Shown here piece after piece: positions 1 through 11,949 of a stretch of DNA of 64,000 bases; position 1 is the first letter of the stretch, and the number at the start of each line of letters is the position of its first letter. This stretch comes from Gerris lacustris (taxonomy: Eukaryota > Arthropoda > Insecta > Hemiptera > Gerridae). The stretch spans positions 13,355,050 through 13,419,049 of the forward strand of contig OX578286.1 in assembly GCA_951217055.1 (NCBI GenBank), in the 5' to 3' direction. A model generated the notes under the pieces. It searched no databases. It was not told the DNA's origin and saw nothing but the letters and a program-made list of their open reading frames with translations. The position numbers were made by a program, and so were the translations under genes.

Positions 1-37
1 TATCCAAACATTTAGCAATGTAAAGAAAAAAAATCAT

Positions 38-108
38 AATTGAAGCGAGCGTAGCGAGCTTCCTACATTCAACGAAATATGCGCCGTGTCTGTCTATCTG
101 TCTTTCTG
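38..108 (+). mobile_element. Family J terminal fragment (J0)
   Basis: This stretch begins attgaagcgagcgtagcg and continues through the acgaaatatg block into a CTGT-rich run. It matches the 5' end of the complete J elements at 15593 and 17251 (inverted). The match stops at 109, where an unrelated inverted-repeat unit begins, so this copy is truncated. Confidence 0.6.
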
Positions 109-322
109 TTTCGGCTACTCGAGCCATTTTCGAGCCTAAAAATATAATAATAAAAAAACACAACTCTTCGGCTTGATTAAGAACTGAAGTAAAATGTTTA
201 GGATAGAGGTAATTACGAGATAAATTCCTTAACGGTATCAACTATTGATTTAGCACTTTGTAAGTCATTCTTACAATTAATAATTATTTTTTTGGGCTGG
301 AAAATGGCTCGAGTAGCCGAAA
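109..322. mobile_element. Short element with 28-bp inverted ends
   Basis: The left end (109-136, tttcggctactcgagcc...) is the near-perfect reverse complement of the right end (295-322, ...gagtagccgaaa). The interior is AT-rich and has no coding frame. This looks like a MITE or foldback remnant sitting directly against the truncated J fragment. No clear target duplication was found. Confidence 0.5.
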
Positions 323-659
323 CGTTGCCACACAATATGAAGCAGTATTTGTCTTCTTTATCATCCTACCCTTCAAGGATATAGATTACTCGATCTACAT
401 ACCTTTATATTTTAGTATAAATAAATAGATAATAATTTAATTAAACAAGATATCATTGAATTTAAATTCGTTATCACTTATCCTTATCACTTAGGTAAAT
501 GGGAAAGTTCTTTTTTACTTTGACGGACCGATTTCTTTATTATTTTCATGAGGAAAGCAGGGCTTCACATTTTCATGGGTAAGAATATCTAGGTATGCAC
601 GTGTACATGGGTAAGACCATCTAGGTATGTGAAGGGCAATTGTTTCATTCATGTTTTTA
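323..659. other. No recognised feature
   Basis: AT-rich sequence with a short local duplication (catgggtaagaatatctagg / catgggtaagaccatctagg near 574-630). No gene, RNA or element ends were seen. Confidence 0.4.
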
Positions 660-689
660 TTCCTGTTGGTTTATTTACGTGTAGTCTTA

Positions 690-1130
690 CCAAACAACAT
701 ATATTTTTTTTAAAAAAAGAAGTTTTATTGAATATTTAATTGCAGTTTTAAATGTCAATGTAAATAATTATAAGATAAAAAGAACTTTTTATATACTACG
801 TTTTTAAATTTTCTGTCATAAATCATAAATTTGAAACCCGTCAAAATGAAGATTGTAAACATGGGATATGTCAAAACAAATAAAATAACTTGCGGATTTT
901 TTTCGAACTAACTTTCCACACAGCAAAATTTGCTGAAAACAGGCTAAATTCTGCTGAAAGATGGCTAAAAGTATTAAAATAATGCATTGTCATCGTGTTC
1001 TGACCTATTCTAAAAGTTTCAAATGTCTAGCTACTTAGGAAGTTAGTTAAAAATCGATTGCAAGATTTGTACTGGACAAACAAACAAACAAACAAGAAAG
1101 CAAACTAATAAAAACGTAGTAAAAAGTAAT
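690..1130 (+). mobile_element. Family E copy E1
   Basis: This copy matches 14460-15180 and, in reverse, 53870-54930. Shared landmarks are gtcaaaatgaagattgtaaa, the aacttgcggattttt block, two aaatt(t/c)tgctgaaa boxes, and a 3' tail of caaa repeats followed by gaaagc. It lacks the roughly 370-bp internal segment present in E2 and E3. Positions 1074-1081 (ggacaaac) are the empty target site for the MITE found in copy E4. Confidence 0.65.
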
Positions 1131-1694
1131 GGCTTGATTGAGTTAAAAGATAATAATACAATACATAATTAATACAATAATAATTAATCAATACATAATT
1201 AATAATACATAAGACTCTTGTCCCGTGACAAATAACCAAATAACGTATCTATACACCTTTGTATTTCCTTAAGCCAGTCAAACAGAATTTTAAGGTTAAT
1301 TTTCTTTATCTGCCATTTCAAGCTATGACTTCAAAGTTGCAACTTAATTCATACAATGTCTTGTTCAAAGCTATGTTTAATGAACTCGTCAAAAATTAGT
1401 ATTTGAACTTATTATGTTTAACTGTTAATGTTACCGCCTTGCAGTCATTGTTGTTGTTTTATTCGAGTTAAATCTTCTATTGTCTTTTTAAAAGACTTGC
1501 ACACGCCAATTTTGATTTCTTTTCAAAGCCTGTCATTTTCTTCCGAATTAAACGGGGTTGTTGCACTATGTACTTATACTTCATGATATTCATAAGATCA
1601 ACAAATACAATGTATGCAGGTAAAAAATACGAACCTCATTATCATAATTCACTGTAATTTAATACTATTTAGTTTCTCCGCCTTCATTGTTTTT
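1131..1694. other. No recognised gene
   Basis: AT-rich sequence with simple aataatac-type duplications at 1150-1215. No coding frame, splice context or element terminus is evident. Confidence 0.4.
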
Positions 1695-2466
1695 GGAACG
1701 AAGTTCCTTATGGCACGTTCTGGAGCCCGGGAGTGAATCCGAAAAAAACGACCAAAATCACCGTCACAAAATAACCATCACAAAATCACCGTCACGCAAA
1801 ATCCGTCACGAAATCTACAGATGACGATAACTTGAGTAAAAGATCACCGAGTTAAATGAAATTTGGTACACATGTTCATTTTACCAATGCCCAGGCTGAG
1901 TTCGTCGGAAAACGTCATCCGCCCAAGCGTTCACGCACAACGCTCGCGTAAACGTAAGCTTCAAAAGACTGGAAAAAGTGTTATTAAGGAAGCCTGTTAC
2001 TTGACTTGTTTTAATTATTTTTGTTATATATGTCAAAAATGTCACTTTTTTTGTAAATAAATAAAATATAATCATGTAAAATTTCACCCTGACACAAGCA
2101 GAAGCTGTAGAGTAGGGAAGAGATATATTTTATAATATTTTAAATTAATTCAATCCAAACTCCTTTAACAAACATAATCTTTCACTATAAACTCATCATG
2201 ATCAACTTTTTTCTTATATTCAATATATATTTATAGTAAAACGCTTGCTTTAATTACATATACCAATAATAATTTTCTTTTAATTTTGCCTTAACTCTGC
2301 TAGGTACAAACAGTTCGTTACTTTTAATTTTGTCTCTTTTCTAACTCCACCATGTATAAGTAGTTAGCAATGTGTACGTACTTAGCACTGTGATTTTATA
2401 ATTTATAAATATTTCATGAAAAATGTAAGGAACTTCGTTCCTACCGGGTGTCCCGCGACAACACGT
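1695..2466 (+). mobile_element. Family A element, copy A1
   Basis: The copy begins with ggaacgaagttcctt (1695-1709) and near its right end carries the inverse, aaggaacttcgttcc (2427-2441), followed by taccgggtgtcccgcgac. The subterminal part has repeated caccgtcacaaaat units. A second full copy in reverse orientation lies at 6414-7350. The interior (about 1823-1965) contains the roughly 140-bp core shared with families C and J (gacgataacttgagtaaa ... caacgctcgcgtaaacg). Short open frames of about 65 codons run across the core but have no recognisable motif. It is best read as a non-autonomous DNA element. Confidence 0.65.
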
Positions 2467-2593
2467 ATTTTTTTTATTTATATTCATTGTCACTTATGTA
2501 TTAGAGAAAGGATTTTTAATATATAAAATTAGTTAATTCCATCTATTTTTTGAGGAGGGGGGGGGGGCTTAATTATTATGTTGAGAACAGTTT

Positions 2594-3110
2594 GAGCAAG
2601 AGAGTTCTGAGCAGTTTCATTGCGTTTGGACGACAAAAATACATTTAAAGAAGTTTGTTTCACTTAATTATAATATAATATGGTTTAAAAGTTGGAACAA
2701 ACTTTTTAATGGCCGCCATTTTTTGAGCAAGAGAGTTCTGAGTAGTTTCATTGCGTTTGGACAGTAAAAATGTATTAAAAGAAGTTTGTTTCTCTTAATC
2801 ATAAATAAATGGTTCGAAAGCTAAAACAAACTTTTAAATGGCCACCATATTTGACCAAGAGAGTTTGAAGTAGTTTCATTGCGTTTGGACAATAAAAATA
2901 CATTAAAAGAAGTTTGTTTCACTTAATTATAAATAAATTGTTTAAAAGCTAAAACAAACTTTTAAATGGCCGCCATTTTTGAGCAAGAGAGTTTGAAGTA
3001 GTTTCATTGCGTTTGGACAATAAAAAATGCATTAAAAGAAGTTTGTTTCACTTAATTATAAATTAATTGTTCAAAAGCTAAAACAAACTTTTGAATTGCC
3101 GCCATTTTGA
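2594..3110 (+). repeat. About 129-bp tandem repeat, four copies
   Basis: Four units start near 2594, 2725, 2853 and 2981. Each carries gagcaagagagtt, then tttcattgcgtttgga, then aagtttgttt(c)actt, and ends with ggccgccatttt. They are diverged by point changes and small indels. A poly-G run (2560-2568) lies just upstream. Confidence 0.85.
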
Positions 3111-3220
3111 AACGACTGGGACGATTATGCTGGTCAACGATTCCTATTTGTTAAATTGCCTATAAAAGGAGATTGTTTACATCTTGTTGCTCGTTTTTGA
3201 TTTTCGTTAAACATTTTAGA

Positions 3221-3660
3221 AAGTAGATTTTTCCCGGGAAATCAACTTATGTAAATGGTTAGGATCATGTATATTACAGAAAAAATGGATAGATTTTTTT
3301 TTAATCAAAATCGTCGGAACCGTTTGCGATAAATATAAGTTTTTTCCCCACGATTTTTCTGATCGCTTTCCTTTTTTCAGAGTTTTTAGGGGGTAGTGTC
3401 CCAAATTTAAAGCTAAATTGGGGAATAATTTTCTATTTGTTTTACCTATGGTACTGCTAAATTTCATTAAAATTAGCCCACTAGTTTACTCCCCACACGT
3501 ACACAGTACTCTCAACACAGACTATAGACATATTTGAACCCAAGTTTTTGGATTCGGGGGACCTCAAAACGTATAAACCTATAAAAATCTCAAAATTAAA
3601 TTTTCGCCATATCACAAAATTTTATCTCTACAACTTACTACTACGAGTAAATGAACTAAA
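3221..3660 (+). mobile_element. Family D fragment D1
   Basis: This shares with 14030-14240, 19560-19930 and 34100-34690 the series atttttcccgggaaa, tcaaaatcgtcggaaccg, a G-rich gggggta block and ggacctcaaaacgt, ending in an acttac/acta-type tail. The tRNA-like B-box half of the family is absent here, so the copy is partial. Confidence 0.6.
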
Positions 3661-4261
3661 ATATAATCTAAAGAAAATTAAACAAATTCGTGAAAATAAA
3701 ATTATAGTTATTTAATATATTTCATTAATTAAATATGTTACTTTTTATTCTGTTTACTATCTTTTTTTTTAAAAAGAAAATGTAAAATGTCTTTTAATTA
3801 GGTCAATTAAAATACATATAAATACATTTTGAAATTGTTGATTTACTTATCTAATTCGGCTTTTATGAAATCTATAAAAGGTCATGTACATAATACATGG
3901 TGTTTGACCTTTCCAAATGAAAAATATAAACAACATGAAATTTTCTTGTCATATCTTAATTTTTTTTTTTTTTTTTTTTTTTATTATTTTATTTCGTTAA
4001 TTAAAGTTTTTATTAGAGTAATGAAAATAATATTTTGATTCTTCTTAACTCATTAATGTTTTTTTAATATCTCTTATCTGATATACTCAGTCAAAAAAAA
4101 AACAAAATCTTTTGTTATCTTTTTATCATATTTGGACATTGCTCCCTTTTCATCTTGCGTTATCTTTACTGAATTTCTGTAAAAAAAATATATGTGTTCA
4201 AACTCACGTATATAAATATAGAGTGATGCAAATACTATAGCTTAAAATTAAAAGTCACAAG

Positions 4262-4309
<48 letters not shown>

Positions 4310-4312
4310 CAA
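3661..4312. repeat. AT-rich spacer with poly-T and (TC)n(TA)n microsatellite
   Basis: A poly-T tract at 3961-3981 is followed by a (TC)n run merging into (TA)n at 4263-4308. No gene is apparent. The 69-codon open frame across the poly-T is low complexity. Confidence 0.7.
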
Positions 4313-4615
4313 ACAAAACTCAGGTTTCGGTCACTAAAACATCGTAAAACATCTAAAGAACGACTGCCAAGCACACATTTCAATACCTTTGAAATGATAC
4401 CCAACTTGAAAATTACAAAAAATATAAAATATTGCAATCCATTCGGAATTGATCACAGATCGCAGAAATTTGGAATTATGAAAATTTGAAAGTCCGCAAT
4501 ATTTTTTCTATAGCTTCAGTAGGTCGGGAGATATACTCCAAGATGCGACGGACGGACGGACGAACTAGCAAAAGCATAAGGGTTTCTAGGACGACCTCGA
4601 AACCATAAAAAAGAA
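4313..4615 (+). mobile_element. Family F copy F1
   Basis: The region ends gacggacggacgaact, then cataagggtttct, then gaaaccataaaaa. The same arrangement is at 20570-20920 and, more diverged, at 32270-32527 and 43380-43656. The end is a small hairpin (aagggttt ... aaaccct) followed by an A-run. It resembles the 3' ends of abundant insect non-autonomous repeats; superfamily undetermined. Confidence 0.55.
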
Positions 4616-4771
4616 ACAACTTTAACATTGTAAAAAAAAATATATATTATATATAAAAAATGTTAATGGGAATAAAGATTTATCTATCTGTCTAACCTGT
4701 TAATTTTAAATACCTGAGAACATTTATTATTTAAGGTTGATCGAATTCAATATTATCCAGGGTATAAAACT

Positions 4772-4826
4772 GGTACTGTTGCTGTGTTCAAGCTGACTTT
4801 TGGTATATATACCAAAATTCAGCTGG
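4772..4826. other. Perfect palindrome in a longer hairpin
   Basis: The centre ttttggtatatataccaaaa is a perfect 20-bp palindrome, extended on both sides by imperfect pairing of gctgtgttcaagctga with tcagctggcacag. It directly abuts element G1. It may be a small MITE or a cruciform-prone site. Confidence 0.5.
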
Positions 4827-4839
4827 CACAGTGAACATA

Positions 4840-5796
4840 TGGGTGATTATAATTTAAAGTGCTATTTCGGAAGCTAAAATTGGACTTAGACTGAAAATGT
4901 TGACTTTTTAAAAAAAATCAGGAAAAATTATGGAATGTTCTCGGACTAATTTCAGATATATTGCACCATGCGGGACAGATGGGAAATAACTTTACAAATT
5001 TTTAGGCGGTAATTAAGTTTATTTAAAGCATGGTAATTAAGGCACGTGAATTACACTTTTTCGTGCACGGTTGTTACATTTCGCACTTTAAGAAAATATT
5101 TTGGTCAGTAGTTTAAAATAAAAACCCAATTTTAATACACCATTAAATAGCAGTCTTAAAAGCCTAAATAATGAACTATAACTTAACCTAAAAAGTTTTT
5201 GAAAATAGACTTAAATAACATGCACGGTAATTACGTTTAAAAGAGTTGGCAACTGGAAGAACAATCGGAATTAGCGCTAGCTCTCAACTAAAGGGTTCAG
5301 GTCATCCCCTATCAACCGTTACAAGAAAACCAGTGTTGCGGCATTGCGAAAATCCGTCGCCATACTTGAAATCTCCCTGCCACAACCAGAATAGGGACAC
5401 ATTTATATAATTCCACGGTAATTACATTTTTTTAAAGGACAAACTTTAACTTGAAGTTCCATTTAGTAATAATTTATTATTTTTAATAACTAACACATAT
5501 TTTAATTCTGGTAGGACCCCACTTCAAAATTATCCAATAAATTTTTGAATAACATGATTAATGTACGAGCTAGAGTGAAGTGTATAAGAAAAACTGACTT
5601 TAGGACAGCCACGGTTGTTACAAATTCGCCTTTTGAAATTTTTTGTTAAAATTAAGCGGCGCATTATTTTTTTGCTTGGTTGTAGTTCTCTAAGCTTAAC
5701 TGAGTTACCATGAAGAAAAATCCTGTCAATTATTTGAAAAACGCTCCAGTTATTCATCTAGGACATGAAAATTGCACTTTAAATTGGAATCACCCA
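4840..5796 (+). mobile_element. Family G element G1 (TA target, about 25-bp TIRs)
   Basis: The left end, tgggtgattataattta, and the inverse of the right end, tgggtgattccaattta, pair over about 25 bp including aaagtgc. TA dinucleotides flank both ends (4838-4839 and 5797-5798), which fits a Tc1/mariner-type target. The interior has repeated ggtaattac motifs and no transposase frame. A related copy (G2) in reverse orientation starts at 27597. Confidence 0.65.
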
Positions 5797-6413
5797 TATA
5801 TGTAAGCTCAACAAATAATAATACTATCCCTTAAGTACTAAGTTCTTATTATAAATCCCTTTAAATTTATGTATTTTTGGTTAAGTGAGACATCGGTAAG
5901 TTAACTTGTTAGGTCATCTATTTACTAATTAATCAATAGAATGTATTTATATAGTTCTTTATTAATTATAATTTGAAATAATGTTTTTGTATTGGTAGAG
6001 AGTCTATGTGCCAAGTTTCAGCACGATTGATTGACTGGAAGTGGGTTAATTTGGTTTCCAAAGATTTTGATGACAGACGAAAGACAAAAACAAACGAAAT
6101 CAAAGTTAATACAAAAGCACTGCAGCGACGCAAGTTAAATGGTTCCTCGGAGTTTTTTCATAACGCCGCGCCGGGGTCAGACAAGCTTTACGAAGTCCTA
6201 TTTTTTTTCGAATCAATATTTATATTTAGATTGTAGATAATAATTTGCCCCTTGTTAGTCTCATATAAGTTTCAACATGCTCTATGGGTATATTTTCCAC
6301 ATGCACACGAATATTTTTGCATCGAGCTTACTTAAAAGTAAGCTCGGAAGCTTACCGGAAGTAAGGTAACGGAAGCATGGTGAAGTAAGTGAAATTTCCT
6401 TCACGAAAAAAAA
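5797..6413. other. No gene; short family-C head-like motif near 6330
   Basis: The sequence is mostly unassigned. Positions 6330-6378 hold gagcttac...gtaagctcgg followed by ggtaacggaagc, which resembles the hairpin at the start of family C. A 76-codon open frame at 6006-6236 has no recognisable motif. Confidence 0.4.
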
Positions 6414-7350
6414 ATACGTGTGGTGTCGTGGGACACCCGGTAGGAACGAAATTCCTTACGGTTTATATTAAATATAAATTATATAATTACAGTGCTAAGT
6501 ATATGATACTAACTACTTATACATGGCGGAGTTAGAATAAGAGACAAAATTAAAAGTAACTATTTGTACTAGAGGAGTTAAGGCAAAATTAAAAGAAAAA
6601 CTTTTTATTAACTTTGAAAAGATCGTCTTACAATAAATGATGTATTGTAAATTGAGAAAAAATTTAATTTTGATTAGTTTATAGTTAAAGCAGATGGTTG
6701 TAAAGAAGAAAAGAACTGTCCCATCAGACCTCCGTCGGCGAATCTCCAATTAAAATATTATATTATAAAATATAAAGCACCAATACTAAATAACTTCTGA
6801 TTGTATCAGGTTAAAATTTTACATGGCTGTTTCAATTGTACTTTAGACGATGTGTATGAAGTTTTATTAAAATCGTTAGAACGTAAGATATCGGTAAAAA
6901 CGTAGTTTTCTTTATTTAAAACGTTTAGGTCCGCTTTAATAAATTTAGCGATCTTTATCACTTCATAGCAGTGTCGGTGTTCGTTTTACTAAAAAAAATT
7001 ATTTATAAAAGTTGTTTGTCTCATTAAATAGATAAAGTTAGAATATTTTCCTGTCCAAAAAATCCAATTTTAAATTTTAAGCTTACGTTTACGTGAGCGT
7101 TGCGCGTGAACGCTTGGGCGGATAATGTTGTCCAACGAACTTAGCCTGGGCATTGATAAAATGAACATGTGTACCAAATTTCAACTAACTCGGTGATATT
7201 TTAATTAAGTTATAGTCATCGGTAGATTTCGTGACGGATTTTGCGTGACGGTGATTTTGTGACGGTTATTTTGTGACGGTGATTTTGGTAGTTTTTTCGG
7301 ATTTACTCCCGGGCTCCAGAACGTGCCATAAGGAACCTTGTTCCAAAAAT
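6414..7350 (-). mobile_element. Family A element, copy A2
   Basis: This is the reverse-orientation counterpart of A1. It has ggaacgaaattcctt at 6443-6457, next to the gggacacccggta outer block, and aaggaaccttgttcc at 7330-7344. It retains a longer version (about 6810-7225) of the core shared with J elements, including acgtaagatatcggtaaaaa and acgtttaggtc. The repeated gtgacggt units lie near its 5' end. No transposase frame is visible. Confidence 0.65.
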
Positions 7351-7660
7351 GTGACGCTCAAAGTTAAAATATAATAGAAGTAAGAGGTAGAATAGTGTTC
7401 ATTGTAATACTATTTTTCACCGATAGAAGTTCTAAATTTTACATAAAATGATATCAGAGCTCCTAGCGGGCAAAATGGTAATCACAATGGATTAATGTTT
7501 CATAATTTCACAGCTTAAGATCCATCTACTTTATGAATCATACAAAATGTATACTGATTTTCTCCACTTTATGGAAAAACATAGAAATGTCGATATGTGG
7601 ATTAACTGCCCAAGAACATTTCCATGATTCAATTTTTCCCATGAATTGAAGAAAATTATT
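7351..7660 (+). repeat. Dispersed repeat H, copy 1
   Basis: This matches 13310-13640 over about 300 bp (cgatagaagttctaaatttta, atcagagctcct, tgattttctccact, ccatgattcaat). Neither copy has clear ends or coding potential. In both cases H lies immediately beside an element carrying the shared core. Confidence 0.55.
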
Positions 7661-7735
7661 ATTATTTTTTTAAATTTTTATTTTATTTTATTATTATTAT
7701 TATTATTTATTTATTTATTTTTTTTTTTTTTTATT

Positions 7736-8251
7736 GCTTCCGAGCTTACCGAAGCATTGTGTTCACTTTTGAGAACGAAAAACTTTTATGTCTCCGATTT
7801 TAAAAATTCCAAGACAGAAATCCGTTTCAGACATCAGGGAACAATTTTGGTCTCGTGTCTGTCTGTCTGTGTGTCCGCGAATTATGAAACTTGTGACGAT
7901 AACTTGAGTAAATGTTGCCCGATTTTGATGAAATTTGGTAGACATGTTTATTTTACCAATGCTCAGATCGAGTTCGTTGGACAACGTTATCCGTTCAAGC
8001 GTTCACGCGCAGCGCTCGCGTAAACGTGAACTTCAAATTTAAAATTGGAATTTTCGGTCGGGAAAAAAATCAAACTTTATCTATTCAATGAGACGAACAT
8101 TTTTTTCAAATACAATTTTTTAGTAAAACCTACAGCGACACCCCTAAAAAGTGTTAAAGATCGCTAAAAAAATGTTAATTGTTCTTACACAATAAACAAT
8201 AAAGTACATTATAGGATGCGAGGAAGCTATGTGCCACACTAATTGGCAGTG
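7736..8251 (+). mobile_element. Family C element C1 (complete)
   Basis: It begins gcttccgagcttaccgaag and ends gaagctatgtgccacacta. In order it holds: the head hairpin, aagacagaaatccgtttcag, catcagggaac, a TGTCTG run, and the common core (gacgataacttgagtaaat ... cgctcgcgtaaacg). The open frame over the core is not supported as a gene because its reading is not conserved in C2. This is the reference copy for the satellites derived from family C. Confidence 0.7.
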
Positions 8252-8266
8252 TATTTTTTTTTTATA

Positions 8267-8795
8267 GCTTCCGAGCTTACCGAAGCATTGTGTTCACTTT
8301 TGAGAACGAAAAACTTTTATGTCTCCGATTTAAAAATTCCAAGACAGAAATCCGTTTCAGACATCAGGGAACAATTTTGGTCTCGTGTCTGTCTGTATGT
8401 CTGTCAGTCTGTGTGTCCGCGAATTATGAAACGTGTGACGATAACTTGAGTAAATGTCGACCGATTTTGATGAAATTTGGTAGACATGTTCATTTTACCA
8501 ATGCCTATGACGAGTTCGTTGGAAAACGTTATCCGTTCAAGCGTTCACGCTCAACGCTCACGTAAACGTGAACTTCAAATTTAAAATTGGAATTTTAGGT
8601 CGGGAAAAAATCATACCTTATATATTCAATGAGACGAACATTTTTTCAAATACAATTATTTAGTAAAACTATTAATAGTTGTTACAAAATAAACAATGTA
8701 ACAACAAAGTAATATAACAATAATGTTAATGTTAATATAACAATAAATACATGATAGGATGCGAGGAAGCTATGTGCCACACTAATTGACAGTCT
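8267..8795 (+). mobile_element. Family C element C2 (tandem to C1)
   Basis: This is a second near-complete C copy, in the same orientation and only about 15 bp after C1. It has the same head hairpin, core and gaagctatgtgccacacta end. The tandem pair could come from unequal exchange or from insertion next to an existing copy. Its TGTCTG run is longer than in C1, which shifts the frame of the open reading stretch. Confidence 0.7.
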
Positions 8796-9925
8796 ATTTG
8801 TTTTATTTTATTTTTTTATTTTTTTTTTTATTCAACAGTTTTTCAAAACTATGTAACGATTTTAGGGTTTGGTCTGTAACAGTTAAATTGATTACATCGT
8901 TCAACGTTTTTCGTGATTAAATTTAACTATTGAGCATCATTGTAATAAATTTCGTGCTCCAGAGATAATGAACGCGTTAACCATCATTTGTCCGCATTAC
9001 TCCAAAAATATTCAGTCGTGGACACATCTTACGATTTAAACGTCTTGAAACCTTTTACGCCTTAATAAGACCGCTTGTTTATTTCACTCACATATGACTA
9101 GCTATATTAATTCTGTGAAAAATGAGGTGTATCTTTAGATTTATGAGTTGTTCTTTGTTTATGCATCTAATTGAGGCATCATTAGCTATTCCATGAGGGT
9201 ATTCCTTCAACTAATGCCGTATTGTTCCAAACACCAGTTAGATGGTAAACTATGTTTAAAAGTTTGACGTCAATATCATTCTTTCTACTTTTCGTATACC
9301 GCTTTAGGTTTATTTAAGGAATAGACAGAAGACGTTATTTAACCACTCGAAAAAAAACAAAAAAAAAAAAAAAAAATATTTAAAAAAAAATGTAATACAA
9401 GTTCTTTCATTAGCTACATTCTTGCTGAAATACACTAGCAATAAAATTGCGACATTTATTGCAAGATTAGGTGTCAGGGTTCGTGTAAACATGTCATCAA
9501 TCTCCGACACTTCGGAAAATTTCCCGCAACTTATGTCTGAAACAGGTCAGTCTGTTCCTCTCTTTTCCAGATAGGCCCTACTTATTTACCGACACTAAAG
9601 GTCGACCAAAGTACAATCTGGTGTTATTATTAGCTATTTTATAAATAAACAGCTCTCCGTGACAATTAATCAAAATAAAAACAAAATAGCAACAGCGAAT
9701 TTCTAATGTATCAATTTTATTAAAAACTGACACCAAAACAACAGCACTTCAGTAGATACCGTGTAAACAATCGCGACGTATATTCTGAGAGAAGAAACGA
9801 CACTTCTCTCGGAAGAAAAATTGCCGGCAATAACTTGCGCCAGATATTGCCTCAATGTAAACAGATAGGCAAGCTGATTGCGCAATAAGTGCCGCAATTT
9901 TATTGCTCGTGTATTCGAGCCTTTA
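8796..9925. other. No recognised gene
   Basis: AT-rich sequence with an A-rich tract at 9350-9390. The 88-codon minus-strand open frame at 9703-9969 has no motif I recognise and runs into the neighbouring tandem repeat, so it is not called. Confidence 0.4.
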
Positions 9926-10129
9926 CAGTGGTGGAGACCAAGGCAAGTTGAAACAATTTTTAAATACAAATTCTTACAGTAGGGGAGACCGGGGCAAGTT
10001 GAAACATGTTTTATTTAAAAGTTTAACAGTACGGGAAACCGGGGCAAGTTTAAACAATTTTTAAATACAAATTCTTACAGTAGGAGAAACTGGGGCAAGT
10101 TGAAACAATTTTTATATAAAAGTTCTTAG
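9926..10129 (+). repeat. 51-bp tandem repeat, four copies
   Basis: Each unit starts cagt, continues with ggagaccggggcaagttga, and ends with an AT-rich aaattctta block. The four units differ by scattered substitutions. Confidence 0.85.
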
Positions 10130-10774
10130 AGACCAGGACAATGTGCAAATAAAAAGATAACGTATTGTAATAGCGTCAAATCCGAATTTATGAGCTATAC
10201 TTATGAGTTAGCTTAGTTATGAATTACTTAATTATGAGCTATTATAATTTATAAGCTACACTGTGTCCGAAAAATGGTTTTTATCAGTTGTCTGAGCAGA
10301 TGAATGGGCCAAATTTGATGAAATATGCCTTACATGTATAGAAAAATCTTACCCCAAGGTGAATGAATGAATAAATTTTTATTCTCCCGATGATTGGTGA
10401 TTAAAACAATCTAAAATGCAGTCTATTTAGATACGAGAATATAACAATAAAACACAATTTCTAGTTCTAAATCTAGTACCTCAAAATAAAGCTACCTCCA
10501 GAGATGAGGTTCAATCTCGCTGGGGAGGATTTATTTTTTATGGTATTATTGGCAATTCTCTAGATTGTTACTTCCCATATAAAAAACAATCTAAAGAAGG
10601 TGTACGGAATGTTTATCTTTCGACTGTTACTCCCCTTGTAAACAAGTACCCCCCTTTTTCTTTTTTTTTCTTTTTTTTTATAAAATGTTTAATAATAATT
10701 CAATATAATCACGAAAAATTAAAACAACTAACAATAATACTGGGTCAATTATATAATAGTATAATATGAAATAT
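10130..10774. mobile_element. Unassigned sequence with a degraded family I fragment
   Basis: Positions 10541-10646 contain tagattgttacttccc, acaatctaaagaagg, gtgtacgga and gactgttactcccc, the inverted modules of family I elements, without intact ends. The rest, including a T-rich tract at 10658-10680, shows no gene. Confidence 0.45.
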
Positions 10775-10775
10775 A

Positions 10776-10846
<71 letters not shown>
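10775..10846. repeat. (AT)n microsatellite
   Basis: A continuous alternating AT run of roughly 70 bp, flanked by an imperfect ataatat / atattata inverted context. Confidence 0.95.
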
Positions 10847-10852
<6 letters not shown>

Positions 10853-11407
10853 CTCATAATATAAAAAGTATGAGTATATAATTTACAGAATGGAATTACG
10901 TTTGAAGACCCAAGTTCAAACACGCCTTGTATAATGGATTTGTAGTTGGCCTTGATATATGTTCTATAATATCAGGTTCAACTCTACTGAACAATATAAT
11001 GTGTAAGCAGATAACAACTTTAAAACAAACTAAGTCCAGATTCAGGTGCTAGCAGATGTCTTTTTTATAAAGTTACATTTAAAGATGAACAATGTACAGT
11101 GTTACAATGGTCAGTGTTCAGTTTTCTAGGGTCTACGACCTTCGACCCCACTCATACAGATGTAAAAAGCTCCTAGTTACCAAGTGGAGGCGTTAACCGG
11201 ATTACCAAGGAGAGCGAGATCAAGGTACAGGTTCAAACAACTCGGTAAAAATCTTCCTAGCAATTACAATGCTTTAAAAATAAACCATCAACTTAATAAA
11301 AAAAAAGAAAGTGAAATAAAAAAATAAATATATAAATAAATAAATAATAATAATAATAAAATAATAATAATAATTAAAAAATATATATATATATATATGT
11401 GTGTGTT
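10847..11407. other. No recognised gene; (TAA)n and (TA)n runs
   Basis: Unassigned sequence with simple repeats at 11325-11400 (aataaataa, ataataata, then alternating ta). No coding signal was seen. Confidence 0.45.
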
Positions 11408-11827
11408 GGTACTTCATTAGCTTGTTACTCCCTTATGTTGTTTTAGAATACAAATGACTTTGACTAAATAACTATTAAGACAAAGGGATGTTCAGTCCAA
11501 TGTACTTTGTGACAAAGGAATATCACACTTCTGTTTTAAGAGGGGAGTAACAATCTAAAGAAGAATATTCCATACACCTTCTTTAGATTGTTAATCCCCT
11601 CTGTTTTTTTATAAGGAGAGTAACAATCTAAAGAAGAATATTCCGTACACCTTCTTTAGATTGTTACTTCCCTTGGTTATTTTTTTTTTTTATAAAGGGA
11701 GTAACATATTATGGAGAACTAACAATCTAAAGAAGAATATTCCGTACACCTTCTTTAGATTGTTACTTCCCTTGGTTATTTTTTTTTTTTATAAAGGGAG
11801 TAACAATCTAAAGGAGTGCCAAAGTTT
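11408..11827. mobile_element. Compound family I element
   Basis: Ends: ggtacttcattagcttg at 11408 and the inverse, ctaaaggagtgcc, at 11827. Between them the module ggagtaacaatctaaagaa-gaatattcc-gtacaccttctttagattgtt recurs, with each unit internally palindromic. Relative to the simple 236-247-bp copies at 46195 and 55394, this copy has gained internal duplications of the central palindrome. No matching target duplication was found. Confidence 0.6.
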
Positions 11828-11949
11828 TGTCTGTAAATGGACCAAAATTGGATATTCTTTTGGATACTTCTTTATTTCATACATTACAAACCAAAACTGG
11901 AGTTAACTATTTTCCTGACTCTATCGCCACCTGTCTGACTTTATAGGTG

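Noticed and set aside
7646..8023. 125-codon frame with a hydrophobic N-terminus
   Set aside because: The hydrophobic part is a T-rich tract and the rest is family C. The tandem copy C2 does not keep the frame.
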